Shown piece by piece: positions 22,846 through 34,890 of a stretch of 64,000 nucleotides of DNA (its first letter is position 1; each line of letters opens with the position of its first letter). The stretch covers positions 3,844,001-3,908,000 of the forward strand of contig JAGVVL010000001.1 of assembly GCA_018287875.1 (NCBI GenBank), in the 5' to 3' direction. Made by a program: the position numbers and the translations under genes. Under the pieces are notes generated by a model that saw only the letters and a program-made list of their open reading frames with translations, was not told the origin of the DNA and searched no databases. This DNA is from Nigrospora sphaerica. Its lineage: Eukaryota; Ascomycota; Sordariomycetes; Amphisphaeriales; Apiosporaceae.

Positions 22846-24040
22846 ATGGCCAAATCAAAGAGCATGACGGCACTGGTCCAGCCGCAGGACCCCAAAGACG
22901 CGCCGGTGGTGTCGGAGGCCCAGCCGGTGCCCGAGATCAACGAGCCGTACGAGGTGCTGGTGCGCGTGACGGCGGTGGCGCTCAACCCGACCGACTACAA
23001 GATGCCCGAGTACCACCCGGTGCCCGGCGCCGTCATGGGCTGCGACTTCACCGGCCGCATCGTGGCCGGCGGCGCCAAGGTCGAGGCGGCGCTAGTCGGG
23101 CGGCGCGTGTGCGGGCCGATGCACGGCTCGAACCCGGGGAACCCGGGCTCGGGCGCCTTCGCCGAGTACCTCGTCCAGGACGTGCGCCTGCTCGTGTTCG
23201 TGCCCGACGCCTGGTCCGACCTCGAGGGCGCCGCCCTCGGCGGCGTCGGCTGGGCCACCGTCGCCCTCGCCATGGAGCACTCGCTCCGCCTCACCGGCAC
23301 CCCCTCGAACCCGGCGCCCCCGCGCCCCGACGGCTCCCGCGTGCCCGTCCTGGTCTACGGCGGCGCCACGGCGACGGGCACCATGGCTTGCCAACTGCTG
23401 TCACTGTACGTACGAATGCGGCGCACCGTCCCCCCTCACCCCCCCCCCCCCCCCTTTTCCTCTTTCCCGGCACAAGGCAAGAGACTGACGGGCACTATAC
23501 CCTTCCAGATCCGGCTACGACCCCATCGCGACGTGTTCGCCGGCCTCGGCGGCGCTGGTGAAGCAGTACGGCGCGGCGAGCACGGTGGCGTACGCGCTGC
23601 CGACGTGCGGCGAGACGGTGCACGGGGCGACGGGGGGGGTGCTGCGGGCGGCGCTCGACTGCGTGACGACGCCCGAGTCGCTCAAGTGCTGCTTCGCGGC
23701 TCTGGGGCGGGCGGGGGCGCGGTACGCGTCGCTCGAGCACGCGCCCGAGGCGTGGCGGTCGCGCCGCGCCGTCAAGGTCGACATGCCCATGACGTACGCC
23801 GTCATGGGCCGCGAGGTCCGCCTGCCCGGCGTCTACCACCGCGCCGCCGACCCCGCCATGTTCGCCCTCGGCGCCCGCTGGGCCAAGGAGGTCCAGGCCC
23901 TGGCCGACGCCGGCCGCCTCCGCTGCCACCCGCCCCGCGAGCTCCCCGGCGCCTGGCAGGGCGTCGTGAGCGGCCTCCGCATGCTCCAGAACGGCGAGGT
24001 GCGCGGCCAGAAACTCGTCGTCCGCCTGGTGGATGTTTAG
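22846..24040 (+). CDS. Trans-acting enoyl reductase (LovC-like, MDR family), two exons
   Basis: 22846-23405 and 23509-24040 join to 363 residues. The protein is a zinc-free medium-chain dehydrogenase/reductase of the type that works in trans with fungal polyketide synthases lacking an enoyl reductase domain, such as LovC with LovB or TenC with TenS. Visible family features are a GroES-like N-terminal half (ALNPTDYKMPEY, VMGCDFTGRIV), a nucleotide-binding region around VLVYGGATATGTMACQL, and the C-terminal GVVSGLRMLQNGEVRGQKLV that ends these proteins. The intron contains a run of about 18 C residues near the acceptor. Its role would be stereoselective reduction of enoyl intermediates on the PKS-NRPS encoded 11 kb away, which has no ER domain. 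It lies divergent to the CYP52-type P450 and upstream of the acyltransferase on the same strand. Confidence 0.93.
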
Positions 24041-24671
24041 AAGGGGTTCGGGGTGTGAACAGGGGCCAGCTTCCTCACTTGTATTTTTCATAGCATATCC
24101 TTTCCGTTATTACCCCATCCCGGCGGCGTGGGATTACGCTCAGGAACAGTAATAGGAAACGAGCAACGACTCGGCTCGTTACAGTCTTCCACCATCCATG
24201 GTTCTGATTGAATTTACGAGATTTGACCGATTAAAAGGGACAACCGAGGTCGCGTGGCCTATACTATGAAGAGATTTGTTCGGCTCGACGGGAGAGCATA
24301 CTCCAGTAACACCGGGGGCTTGTAATGTGGCCTTGTAGAGGAGGATGCGGTTATATCATCGCCTGGGTTGGCATATATAAAGCATATAGGTAGAAAAATC
24401 GGAAGCAAGGCCAAATCGATCTTGACTTACATACCAGCTAAGCTGACACCAAAACGTCGACTATTGGAGCATCTTGGCGCGCATTCGGAGGGTTTATTCC
24501 TTCGGGCTGCCGCATTCGGTGCCTTCATAGAGCCGCCGAGGCCCCAGACGTCGCTCGGCGTGTTGGGTTATAATTGGCACGACCGAGCCGCTATGTGTAC
24601 CCGAAAAGTGTCAAAGGGTTGGTGTTTCATCAGTCAAACCACCTCCTAGCCCAACGCCGTAGCCAGCCACC
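24041..24671. promoter_or_regulatory. Intergenic with TATA-like box upstream of the acyltransferase
   Basis: 631 bp between tandem genes. TATATAA at 24374-24380 lies about 290 bp before the acyltransferase ATG. An AT-rich zone around 24180-24260 fits the reductase 3' end. No reading frame of interest. Confidence 0.35.
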
Positions 24672-26203
24672 ATGGCCGAGGCAGCAACCGACGCAAAGAA
24701 CGGCCCGGATGGCGGTCCCGAGTTCGTCCAGCCAGGCGCGGCGACGAAGGCCCCGGCCAGACCCTCGGATACATTCGCATGGACGGAAAAGGAGGGCGTG
24801 TGGCGCCGCAAGCTAGGCTCGATGGAGTCCTTTTATCTGACTTTAGCCTCTCCCGACGGCCAGCCGGTGCACTGGATGATCGGGTGCTGCGTGACCCTCA
24901 CCTACCACGGAAACAACGACGGCAGCGCGGAAGAAGCGCTCCGCGCGGCCTGGGAGACGGTCCAGGAGGAGTTCCCGAGCGTCTCGGCCGTCGTGGACCG
25001 GGCGGCGCGGGAGATGGTGGTGGACACGGGAGCGCCGACGGCGGCGTGGGCGCGGGACACGTTCCGGGTGCACGACGGCGTCACGGCGGACGGGCTGTTC
25101 GCCGCCTTCACGAGCCAGATGCACATCTCGCTGCACTACCTGCGCGACACGCACCAGCTCGTCATCCAGGCCCCGCACGTCCTGCTTGACGGCCGCGGCG
25201 CCCTGTACCTCTACGACGCCCTGTTCACGGCGCTCGCGCGGCCGAAGCCGGGCGGGGGCGGGCGCCCGCCCGCCGCGGCGCCGCCGAACCTCACCAAGCC
25301 CTACGACTACTGGCTCGGCGTGTCGGAGCAGCCGTCGCCCCGGCACGGCCAGGACGCCGGGTCCCTCTTCGGGCGCGTGCTGCAGCAGCAGGCGCCCATC
25401 CGCCTGCCCGGCGTCGACTTTACGGCCCGGCCCCGGAAGACGGTACACCAGGACCTTCGGCTCGACGAGGCGACCACGTCGGCCATTATCGCCGCGTGCA
25501 AGCAAAGGGGCGTCAGCGTCACCTCGGCATGGCACGCGGCCCTCGCCATGGCCACCAAGGTGCGTTGCGCTGCGCTGACCTTTCCCTCTCTCCAGCCGGG
25601 GCTTTCCCCCCTTACTAACGCCGCCGAACCGTGCTGCAGAAGATCCAGGCGGCCGCCGGCGAAAGCGGCGAGTCGTACGTGCAGTTCACGACCATCGACC
25701 TCCGGCGGCACTTCCCGGCCGGGTTCGCGCCCTCGCGGGACTCGATCGGGTCGCTGCAGACGGCGCTGCCCCTGGAGGCCGACGCGGGCGCGGGGGCCAC
25801 GTTCGCGGGGCTCAGCGCGGCGCTGCACGCGCAGTACCGGGCGCCCTTCGCCTTTGCCGGCGGCGACTTCGGCTTCCTGGCGCCGTACATGGCGGCGTCG
25901 CGGCGGTTCGTCGAGGGCGGCGGGGCGCCGCCGTCGAGCACGCCGTCGCTCTCGAGCATGGGCGTCATCGACGACTACCTGCGCCCGCGCTACGGGGACT
26001 GGGAGGTCGCCGGCTTCTGGATCAGCTCCACCATGCTCACCGGCGACTTCCAGATGTACCTCTGGACCTTCCGCGGCCGCATGGCCTTCAGCGTTTGCTA
26101 CAACGACGCCTACTACGGCGCGGGCCGGGCCGCCGAGGTCTTGGAGCGCACGCGCGACGAGATGCTGGCGGGGCTGGGGCTTCGGGGGCAGGGGAAGGAC
26201 TAG
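24672..26203 (+). CDS. Tri3/alcohol-acetyltransferase-like acyl-CoA acyltransferase, two exons
   Basis: 24672-25559 and 25640-26203 join in phase to 483 residues. The fold is that of CoA-dependent acyltransferases (condensation-domain superfamily). The catalytic HxxxDG is at His169-Val-Leu-Leu-Asp173-Gly174, in APHVLLDGRGAL. A mid-protein LRRHFPAGFAPS segment resembles the LRxYxP strand of fungal acetyltransferases such as trichothecene 15-O-acetyltransferase Tri3. The DFGWG motif typical of plant BAHD enzymes is absent, as in Tri3-type proteins. In the cluster it would acylate a hydroxyl (or amine) made by the P450s. Donor and acceptor are not predictable from sequence. The start ATG sits in a good context (AGCCACCATGGC). 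It converges on the CYP7/CYP8-like P450. Confidence 0.82.
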
Positions 26204-26763
26204 ACAATATGAGAAGTCCGTATGCTATTTTAATGCCGCTGCTACCAACTGTACAGGTCCCTCATGGATATGGAGACATGTATTTATGTATTTGCCGTGC
26301 CGGCACTGAACGAAGACACTGTCCAGTTGGGACCCCAAGTTTTGGATCCCCGATATGCAAAGTGCCGGCAAGGTGAAATCGTATCCTCGACGTCGAAAGC
26401 TCATAGGGAAAGGCTAACACCTTCGCCACAAGAAGCTCCATCAGGGGCCGTGGGAATATCTTAGATACATCATTCTTGAACATGCGACTGTGGACCTTAT
26501 TGATAGAGTGCGTGGTTGCTTTGGGTGTAGTAGCACGTGGGCAGCATATCCAAGGGACCGTTCTGGCAATATCGATGTCGAACAGAATTGGCATCGCTAT
26601 TTCATATCCCCGCCCAGGACGGTCAACCCATCTTAGGCCCATAAGGTACAATACCCATCAACCTCGACTGACGGAAGCCCCAGAGAAAACAGTCCACAGG
26701 TACGACCTCAAGATTTGGGCGTCCTGCCCCATTCGAGCCGCGGCGTGGCCCAAAGTCTCGGCC
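26204..26763. other. Intergenic between convergent acyltransferase and P450 genes
   Basis: 560 bp, AT-richer than the flanks, probably the two 3' UTRs. No feature recognised. Confidence 0.4.
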
Positions 26764-28549
26764 TCAGCCGGAAGCCAGGGGAACTCGGCTTCGACTCTCC
26801 CCCATCTTGAGGGTCCACTTTCCACACCACTCTTCCCGCACTTGGACATGCATCTCAATGTCCTTCTTCGGCGGGGACAGGGTCGACAGGTCGGACTGGT
26901 TGACGGCGGGGTCCTTCTCCCACGGCCCGCGGGCGGGACCGAGTTCGGCGCGCATGGCCAGCAGGGCGACGATGATGAGCATTTCGGTGGCGGCGAACTG
27001 GCGGGCCGGGCAGAGGTAGGGTGCGGCGCCCCACGGCACGAAGCCGCTGGCGGCGGCGGTGCCGGCGGCGGCGCGGTCGGCGCCCGGCTGGGGCACGAAG
27101 CGGTAGGGGTCGAAGTCGGCGGCCGTGGGGCCCCAGAGGCCCGGGTCGCCGTGGATGACGTTGCCGGGCACCTGGAGGAAGCGGCCGGCCTTGAGCAGGT
27201 AGCGGTCGTCGAGCCGCGTGTCGGCCAGGACCTTGCGGAAGCTCGGGTTGACGTGGCGCGTCCGCTGCGTCTCCTGCAGGACCGAGAGCGCGAGCGGGCA
27301 GCGCGCCTTGAGCGCCGCCACGTCGAGGACGAAGCCGTCGGCGCGGGACCCCGTCACGGCCCGGCCCTCGAGCTCGGCGCGGACGGCGGCGAGGAGCCCG
27401 GGCCGCGAGAACAGCTCCCAGAGGGTCCAGTACAGCGTCGGCGCCGTGTTACTGAAGGAGGCGATGGTGAAGATGGCCGCCTGCTTGGCCTTGTCCGTCT
27501 CGGGCACGCCCGCCTCGGCCAGGATGCGCTGGTGCTCCTTCATCAGGTGCGAGGCCTCGCGGGGCAGCCGCTTGCAGTACTTGATGTAGGCCGCAAACAC
27601 CTTGCTGCGCGCCGCGTAGCCCTTGCCTGTGAAGTCGAGCCATCCGACGAGGTGCGCCGTGAGATAGGTCATCCATTTCCTGCGGCCGGTCAGCCGGATT
27701 CCCTCCCGCCTTCGCGGTCCCTCCCCCCCGGGACCAGGGGCGTGGCTTACCAGTAGGCGCCCTCGGTCTCCGAGTCCCGGAACGGGTGTTTCTCCCCGTA
27801 GACGGCGCAGCTCGTGGCCTGTACCACGGCGTGTCTCGCCCACGCCAGCAGGCGGAACTTGTGCGGGCTGTTGCCGGACGCGGCGGCGTCGCCCAGCAGG
27901 GCATCGATATCCACCATGACCCGCTTGCCCATGCGCAGGCTCAGCTCGTCGAGATGCGGGCCGGGTGCCAGGCTCGACTTGACCGACTGGCTGATGTCGT
28001 CCAGCAGGGTCCCGCTGAAGATCTCATAGGCCTCCTCCGAGGCGTCGCCATACTGGCGCGCCACGAGCTGGAGGAAGGGCCGGAAGGAGAGGGCCTTGGA
28101 GTGTTTCTGAATGAAGGGCAGGAGGCGACTCGAGGCGCTCACGTAAACCTAGAAACCCATTTTGGGTTAGCACACGCCGGTATGTAACCCACAGGCTGGA
28201 GAGGGTATGGCCAAGACCTTGAAGTTGAAGCACCCAAGCGAATAGATTTCGGCGCCGGCGGCATTGCTGTTTTGCAGCGTCTTGGGTCAGACGAGATCCA
28301 CGCAACGGCCCCGCACGCGTAAAGTATGGGGCCCCGAGGATGTAATTGTAGCAGTAGGGAGGCAACACACCTCGTTTGCCGGTAATAGGTCGGGCCATGG
28401 CGCATGAGTCCGAGCACGTGGCCGACGAGGGGCACTTTCGATCGGACGAGCCGCGGCTCCCCAGACTCGCTGTTCAGACTGAAGCAGAGATCGGCCGTAT
28501 AGGCCAGCAAGGCCAGCGCCACAGCTCCGTAGAGTAACTCGCGAAGCAT
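26764..28549 (-). CDS. CYP7/CYP8-like cytochrome P450, four exons
   Basis: Exons 28549-28371, 28266-28218, 28148-27751 and 27679-26764 join in phase to 513 residues, with an N-terminal hydrophobic anchor (LLYGAVALALLAYTADL). The K-helix ExxR is QETQR. The heme loop is FVPWGAAPYLCPARQFA with Cys432 as ligand; the Arg usually two residues before Cys is Tyr. The I-helix reads ASFSNTAPTLYWTLWEL, lacking the acid-alcohol pair, and resembles the ASQANT...FW stretch of CYP7A1 and the region of prostacyclin synthase (CYP8A1). Fungal P450s of this class occur in many metabolite clusters and do hydroxylation or rearrangement chemistry. The 49-bp second exon is supported by phase, splice sites and the family pattern. 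An in-frame ATG 31 codons upstream (28642) is possible, but 28549 (GCCAACATG) puts the membrane helix at the N-terminus. Confidence 0.85.
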
Positions 28550-30171
28550 GTTGGCGACAACCGACAGGTGATTACTAAGCACCGACGGCCGTTGCGTGAT
28601 GCCCTCTGCCACGGCATGTGCCTTTCCTTCAGCCAGACCCAAACAACCTTAGACCCCAGCCGGTAGACGTTTATACCCAAAACACATGCGAGTGTAATCG
28701 TAATGCCGGCTCGGGGACTTTCGCATCCTGGCCGAACTGGGTGGGGGGTGTTTCCGCGAACCCGCCGAACGGTCGCGCCTGCGTACAAATTAGTAAGCGC
28801 AAGATGGGGTGATGTACTACGAACACGTATCCATCGATGTTCATGTCGGAGCCGGGCCGCCGGCGCCAACGGAAAGAGTTCGGCAGATGCGGCCGAAGCT
28901 GCCTATTTCATCCCTCGTCTCCGCGGGATCCCGTCCCCTGTCGCGGTATGACTCGTGCCCTTCCGTTGCCGCGGAGGGTCTGGCCCATCCGTCCAGATTT
29001 CTTTGGTCTCCCGGTTCCACGGGGCTGTACCCTCCCACGACTCGCGGCTCCACTTGCCCTTCAGCCGCGCCATGCAATGCAAGGGAAAGAAGGCCCGCAC
29101 AAGTAATGCTGCGATAAAGTAGGCACCTAGACCCTGGGATAGGCGGGTCTTACATGGGGCTCTAGCCACGAAAGTCCCTGCCTCTGTCACGGGCTGCTTG
29201 GCCCTGCAGTCAGGGCCTCGAGACCCATGCGGCTACGACCAAGAGTGGTTGACTTGAAAGTACCGGGCATTCTTCAGCAGACGTTGAACATGATCGCGTG
29301 CTGTGTTTCCCCGCAATATAAGCAACTTTCGTAAAGACCCACGATAGGCACGGCTTGTAATGTCAGACCTATGCCGGATGCGGCAGGCCTCCTCTTCGAC
29401 GCTGGAACATGGGCTCACCAGCCCCCTAAAGCAGACAGTCCTCCTCCCCATTACTGGCCTTCATTTCACCTGCTCCGCGTCGCCCGTGCTATCCGTGCCG
29501 AAACCCATCCCCGCCCGGGCGTCTAGACTGCATGCTAACAGCTTATCGACGCAGTAGCCCCTTTCCCCGAGGAGCCCGGAATACTCTACCCCGTCTCTGA
29601 TGGGGCCACGCTCTGGGACGAGGCGACGGAAGGCAACAAGGGTTCCCAGACCTTGGCCCCCGGCTGTTCGTTCTAAAATTAGGCCGGGAGGCATAGCAGT
29701 TTGCGAAAAACATGGTCCCATTCGTGGAATACCTCTGCCCGAACTTAGAGATGGCTACAAGTCTGCAATCGTTTCCAGAGCGGCAACACAGCCCGGGAAT
29801 AGCGACTTACCGCCATATATCCGCGCTTGCTAAGCCGTGTCATCCTGTCAGTCCGTGCCCGCATGGGGGGCCATACAGAGGCGTGAACAGTAGCTTGGCT
29901 TGCTCACCGGCCCCGCCACCGTGTAGATATTCATCACGCACTTGCGCGGGAAAATCCCATCCCACTCGCCATGGGGGCAGGCAACTTTGGGGCAGTAGCG
30001 TCCCGGAGCGTAGAGGACCTGAGATGACCTGTAGTTGTATTAAGAGATCAGCAGCGCTCGTGTTTCTCTTGCTCGCTCCCCACTGGACACGAGGCCGTGC
30101 GGAGGACTAGGAAGCCACGACCAAGACAAGATTCCATCTTTCGCTCACGTTCATCTTTCGTCGGGCCAGTC
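28550..30171. other. Intergenic: divergent region between the CYP7/8-like P450 and the Zn2Cys6 regulator
   Basis: 1.6 kb holding the promoters of both genes. Short frames on both strands show no conserved motif. The regulator's leader is probably the last 100 bp. Nothing else recognised. Confidence 0.4.
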
Positions 30172-31060
30172 ATGAATAGCCAAGCGGCCAAGAGATATGC
30201 CTGCGATCGCTGCAGAGCACAAAAGTTGAAATGCTCGCGGTCCGAGCCCAACATCAACACCAAGAGCCCGTGTGAGCGTTGCCTCCGCCTCGGAGCCCTA
30301 TGTTTCACCGGAGGGGGCCGACCCCTCGGCCGACCCCCTTTGCACGCGGCGGCCAGCACAGCACAGAGCCAAGGGTACGACGGCATGCACGACGCCGGGC
30401 CCGGGGCGGACCACAGCCTCGGAGTTCGAACCAACGGCCCCGCGCCGTCCCATTACGACGCCCGCGCCGCCGCCGGGGCCGAGCAGCTCGCACACACGGC
30501 GTCGGCGCTGTGGCTGGCGGCGGCCAGCACGCCGACGGCGCCGACGACGTACGGCGACTTCGCCATGGCGTCGGGCAGCAGCCAGGCGCCCAGCTTTTCC
30601 GAGTTCAACATGGCCGACTTTGAGCTGGACGAGCTGGACGAGCTTGACGACAGCGACGCGCACCTGGGCGGCGGCAGCAGCGGCGGCGGCCGCCTGCGCC
30701 CCTCGCTGGGCGGCAGCAGCAACGACCACCGGGCCTCGCCGGCGGCGACGGCGTCCGCCGGCCCGGACCCGGCCGCCTTCGTGGCCGGCCTGCTGGGAAG
30801 CATCCTGCTGCAGCTGACGGAGCTCAAGGCGCAGCCCTGGGCCGGCTGGGACCCGCGCCTGACGCGGGCCGCCTTCTTCCACGGCTCGGCGCCGGACCCG
30901 CGAGGCGCCCGCGACCTGGCCCTGTGGAACAGCGCCCTCGCCGTCGCCATGCGCTTCGCCATGGTGCTGCAGTGGCTGGGCGCCACGTACCCGCACGCGC
31001 CGCCGCCCGGCACCGTCGGGGTCGCCGCCGGCACCGCAGCCGAGAGCCCACTCCGGCGGC

Positions 31061-31091
<31 letters not shown>

Positions 31092-31539
31092 CGCCGGCGG
31101 CCTGCCGACTGTCCTGCTGCTGCTGTCGGCCTACCTGCAGCTGGGCGAGCTGTTCGGCGTAGTACTGGGCCGCATCGGCCGCTGCCTTGAAGAGGAGGCC
31201 CTTATGATGCGGCCGCCGACGTCGCACCTCTCGCGGCCCTCTTCGGCCGCCTCGTGGCTCGGCGGCCCCGCGGGCGCCACCACCGTCCAGATCGCCCTCA
31301 TGCTGCAGACGGCCGAGGCGTCGCTGCGCACCGTCGAGCGCCTCATGGGGCTCCCCGGCGAGGAGCGCGTTTGGGGCGGCGAAGCCGAGGGCGCCGGCGC
31401 CGTCGGCGTCCTGTACCAGGAGAACGCGTCCGAGATCGTCCGCGCCTTTGTGGCCCAGGCCCGGCCAACGTTCCGCGCGCTGAAACACGCGCACGAACGC
31501 ATCCGCGCCATGCTGGCCGAGGGCGCGCAGAGACACTAA
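30172..31539 (+). CDS. Zn2Cys6 transcription factor (cluster regulator, AflR-like)
   Basis: A single exon of 455 residues starting MNSQAAKRYACDRCR. The binuclear zinc cluster is complete at the N-terminus: Cys-x2-Cys-x6-Cys-x12-Cys-x2-Cys-x6-Cys, from CDRCRAQKLKC to CERCLRLGALC. It is followed by a basic GRPLGRPP stretch like an AT-hook. The middle is Ala/Ser/Gly-rich with an acidic run (ELDELDELDDSDA, possible activation region) and a poly-Pro tract. The C-terminal half is helical with no fungal-specific transcription factor motif that I can point to, as in short AflR-type pathway regulators. Lying in the middle of the cluster, it is the obvious pathway-specific activator. The ATG at 30172 is preferred to an in-frame ATG at 30097, because zinc-cluster proteins of this kind start close to the first cysteine. 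Confidence 0.9.
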
Positions 31540-31892
31540 AACGCCGAGAGAAGACTAAGCACGATAGAATTTACCTACCTACCTACCCAAACACATACCC
31601 GAGCGAGGCACGCGCGGGACTGTGAAGAGAAGATGCACAGGAAGAAACACTGGAATGTAAAACAGACACCAAGACTACCGGCATATAAATCAGACACAAA
31701 GACGACTACAATAAAAATCGTGTAGACTTCGCCATGGCTCCCTAGGAGTTCCCCCGAAAACGCCAAAACTAGGGAAGTTGATAGACGTCGAGGTAGCTCA
31801 CGACCGGGGACACAGCTCGACTATTTCGCACGGGGCCCATGACCACCAACGGCGCCACCAAAGGACCACCCGCGCGCGTCTTCCCGTCCTCT
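31540..31892. other. Short convergent spacer between the regulator and the third P450
   Basis: 353 bp holding the two 3' ends. It includes an ACCTACCTACCTACCC run at 31573-31588 and AT-rich sequence around 31680-31720. No gene. Confidence 0.4.
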
Positions 31893-33949
31893 TCACGCGG
31901 CCTGGGCGGGCGTTGCGAGACGGACGCGGACCTCGGGCTTCTGCCAGACCATGAAGAGGCGGAGGTCGCGGTCCCAGTCGACGTCGGCGCGGTTCAGCAG
32001 CTCCCAGTCGAAGCGCCAGCAGAGCTTGGCGAAGGTGATGCGGAGCACCTGGTAGGCCATGGCCTGGCCGAGGCAGTTGCGCGAGCCGGCGCTGAAGGGC
32101 CGGAAGGCGCCGCGGTCGTCGCCGGCGAAGGCGGCGTCGTGCTCGGCGTGCGACGCCGGCAGCCACCGCTCCGGCGCGAAGGCGTACGGCGCGCGGAAGT
32201 AGGCCGGCGAGTGCGTCGTCGCGTAGGCGCACGAGGCCACGATGACCTGAGGACCCACGGACCGTTAGGATACGGGGCCGTACACGGGAGGTAAGGATTA
32301 AACAAAGAAAGGGGGGGGGGACTTTCGCCTCGGGCTGCTGTGGAAGGAAGTCGAGGAGAAGAAGGGGAACCGAAAGAAACGGCAAAGAGGAAATAGTCGA
32401 CTTACGCCTTTGGGCACGTAGTGTCCGTCCACCGTGTGCCCGGGGCTGATCCTCGGCAGGCCGTAGGGCACGTTGGTGTGCAGGCGCAGGGTCTCCTCGA
32501 TGACGGCGTGGAGCCAGGGCAGACGCTGGAGCTTCTCCTCGACGATGTCGTCGTAGCGGGGAAAAGCGGCGCGGAGCTCGGCCTGGAGGCGGGCCATGGC
32601 GGCCGGGTGGGAGGCGAGGAAGCAGAAGCCGGCCGTCAGCACGCTCGACGATTCGTAGTGGTCGAGGATCAGGTGGCCGGCCTGGGCCGTCAGGAAGTCG
32701 TCGGGCGGCGGCGGCGCCGCCTCGTCCCTGAGGAATTGCGTCATGTAGTCGAGCCCCTTGCGCTCGTGCCGCGCCTCCACCCGCGCCCGGATGAGCTTCT
32801 TGCTCGCCCCGTGCGCCCGGAAGTAGCTCAGCGCCACCTTGGGCGGCAGCAGCACGTACGAGAGCGGGTAGAGGAGGGGGAAGCGCCGCATCACGTTGCG
32901 GAACGTCGCCCAGTGCCCGATGTGCAGGAGGGATTCCAGGATCGCGTGGTTTTGGCCTGTAAAGGCAGCGTCAGCATGGCTCCCCCATGGCCTTCGGGGG
33001 TCAGAGGCCGGCAAGGCTATCGGACCGCCTACCGGTTCGAATGCTCCCAAGGTTGTGGCCCAGGGTGATGGAACCCCCCAGATCCGAGGTGGCTCGCTCG
33101 AACCAGGGGGCGATGTCGATTCCTGGAGCCTCGGCGGCCAGCTTGGTGACGAGCTCGTCCACATGCGCGTGGATTGTTGGCTCGTACTCCCTGAGCGCCC
33201 GCGGGCTGAAGGCGTGCGCCAACGTCTTGCGGGCCGCGCGGTGTTTGTCGATGTCTCTCTCCGATGCCAGGCCCTCGAACTTGTCTCCCGTGTCCAGCAT
33301 GTCCGACTTGACAAAGGCCGGCCGGCCGTTGATACTGCTGGTGTAGATGTCTGGGACGCCAATCGTTAGACCATCGCCATCTGCCGCATTCGTACCACTT
33401 CTGCGGCCCCTGATTCGGAATACGTACCTGTGTATGCCTGCGGCGTGATGAAAATCAACTCATTGGGCGCCACGCGGACCACGTCCCCTACTCTCTTTCA
33501 GCAAGTCGTCCCACTGGGGATTTCGCCAGCATGTATGGGCTCACCATATTCCTTGAACGCTCGCTGCATGGCCCAGGGGTAGCGACCCGACATCCTACAT
33601 TAGCACCACGTCAGCACAACTTGGCCCGCCGGGGTCAAATGGCGAGGGGGCTTCCTGCTGGAGCCTGTCGACGTACCATTGATAGCCATACCAAAGATTG
33701 GATACTGCGGCGAACCGAGGCCCCGGGAAGGCGGCCAGCGGGTGAAACCAGAGCAAGTAGATGCATCGCGTCACGCAATAGACGACCAGCTGAAACCGAT
33801 TTGTATTCTTAGCGAGCCATCACGGAGTATACGGTGGTAGTTAAGAGGTAGTTAGGGCCCCGGGCGGCGTCACTTACACCACTTGCGGCGAGAAGGGCGT
33901 AGCCGTGCAAGGCCGGGCCCGTAAATTGTGGGAAATCGAGAACAGACAT
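31893..33949 (-). CDS. Cytochrome P450 of the trichothecene C-15 hydroxylase-like group, seven exons
   Basis: Exons 33949-33878, 33789-33677, 33594-33545, 33490-33428, 33350-33033, 32956-32406 and 32246-31893 join in phase to 506 residues. The N-terminal anchor leads into LWFHPLAAFPGPRFAAVS, the usual fungal Pro-rich hinge. WMSGRYPWAM and VVRVAPNELIFITP follow as expected. The K-helix is EETLR, the PERF-like strand is PERWLP, and the heme loop is the canonical FSAGSRNCLG with Cys447. The I-helix reads DHYESSS, with Ser in place of the usual Thr. Best family match is the isotrichodermin C-15 hydroxylase (CYP65-like) group that decorates many fungal metabolites. It is divergent from the PKS-NRPS across a 1 kb promoter, so the pair is probably co-expressed. 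The short exons 3 and 4 (50 and 63 bp) would be lost in a plain frame search. Confidence 0.88.
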
Positions 33950-34456
33950 TGCGCTGCCCGTGACACTCAAGCATGGGCGTCAGTACCGTACGGCCGCTGA
34001 TGGGCCGAATTAGCATCCGAGCATTAAGTAGGGCACAGTATCTGTTCATGTACGGGGCTCTGGCTCGCTACCGCCACAGGGGCCCGCTTGGCCGTTTTCC
34101 CCCGCCGAGACCCCTAGTATAGCCGTTGGGCAGGACTCCGACACGGATCCGGTCTCGGATGGTAACAGGTGAAATGCATGTATTATTCGGAACCAGGTCC
34201 CCGAGTAGATAGATATCCTTGTCTTCGCTTTAGTAAGTCTAGATGGGTGTGCCCCAGCCACGATGGGGTTGGCAAGCCGGGCGGCTCCTTTTTTACCCAC
34301 AGGGGTCGGTCCGCTTACTGCGGGCACGTACTTTTCAGCACCCCCACACCGGCAGATCGGAGACATTCCTTCGCGCTCTCGGAGGCGTAAAACGCCACGC
34401 GGAATCCTTCATGCGGGCAAAAGAGACGGCTTAGCAGTCAGCCACGGACGCGAGCC

Positions 34457-34512
34457 GTCGGACCCGAACCTGTGCAAAGTCTTCGGTCGGACGGTCGGTC
34501 GGACGGTCGGAC
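34457..34512. promoter_or_regulatory. Array of four GTCGGAC repeats, candidate operator for the Zn2Cys6 regulator
   Basis: GTCGGAC occurs at 34457-34463, 34486-34492, 34498-34504 and 34506-34512. Between 34484 and 34507 a 12-mer CGGTCGGACGGT is repeated twice exactly. CGG triplets are the half-sites of zinc-cluster proteins. One more copy lies in the promoter shared by the enoyl reductase and the CYP52-type P450. The heptamer also occurs elsewhere (for example near 17255 and 18083), so only the local density is unusual. Function is inferred. Confidence 0.45.
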
Positions 34513-34890
34513 TGTCAGAAGGGATCATGTCTCCGTAGGGGAGGGGGCTTACGGGCCGGGACCCATGCTCGGCATCAGTGTGGGGTTGGTGGCCATTGCA
34601 GCATACCCGCCCGGTCCTTCGGTTCGATAATCTGACCAGGACGCTCGGGTCGCTGCCTGGGTGGGCGGGCTGAGTGTACCGTCTAGACGTAGGTAGGCTG
34701 AATTATCGTGCAGGCACGCGGTTGAGCGCAGGGAGATACATAGGTACACACGAACGACGTCCCTCTTTGTGCGGGATGTGGACTTTGATTGGTCAGGAAC
34801 CCCGGTCCTTTTCCTAATGCGGTAGCGCCTCTGTAACGGCCATCGCCAAGGCAGGGAAGCTCGTTCTACGGGTAAGAGCTACCTAGGTAA

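Noticed and set aside
22545..23561. 338-residue plus-strand frame over the enoyl reductase
   Set aside because: Out-of-frame shadow of the reductase; Arg/Gly/Pro-rich without domain features.
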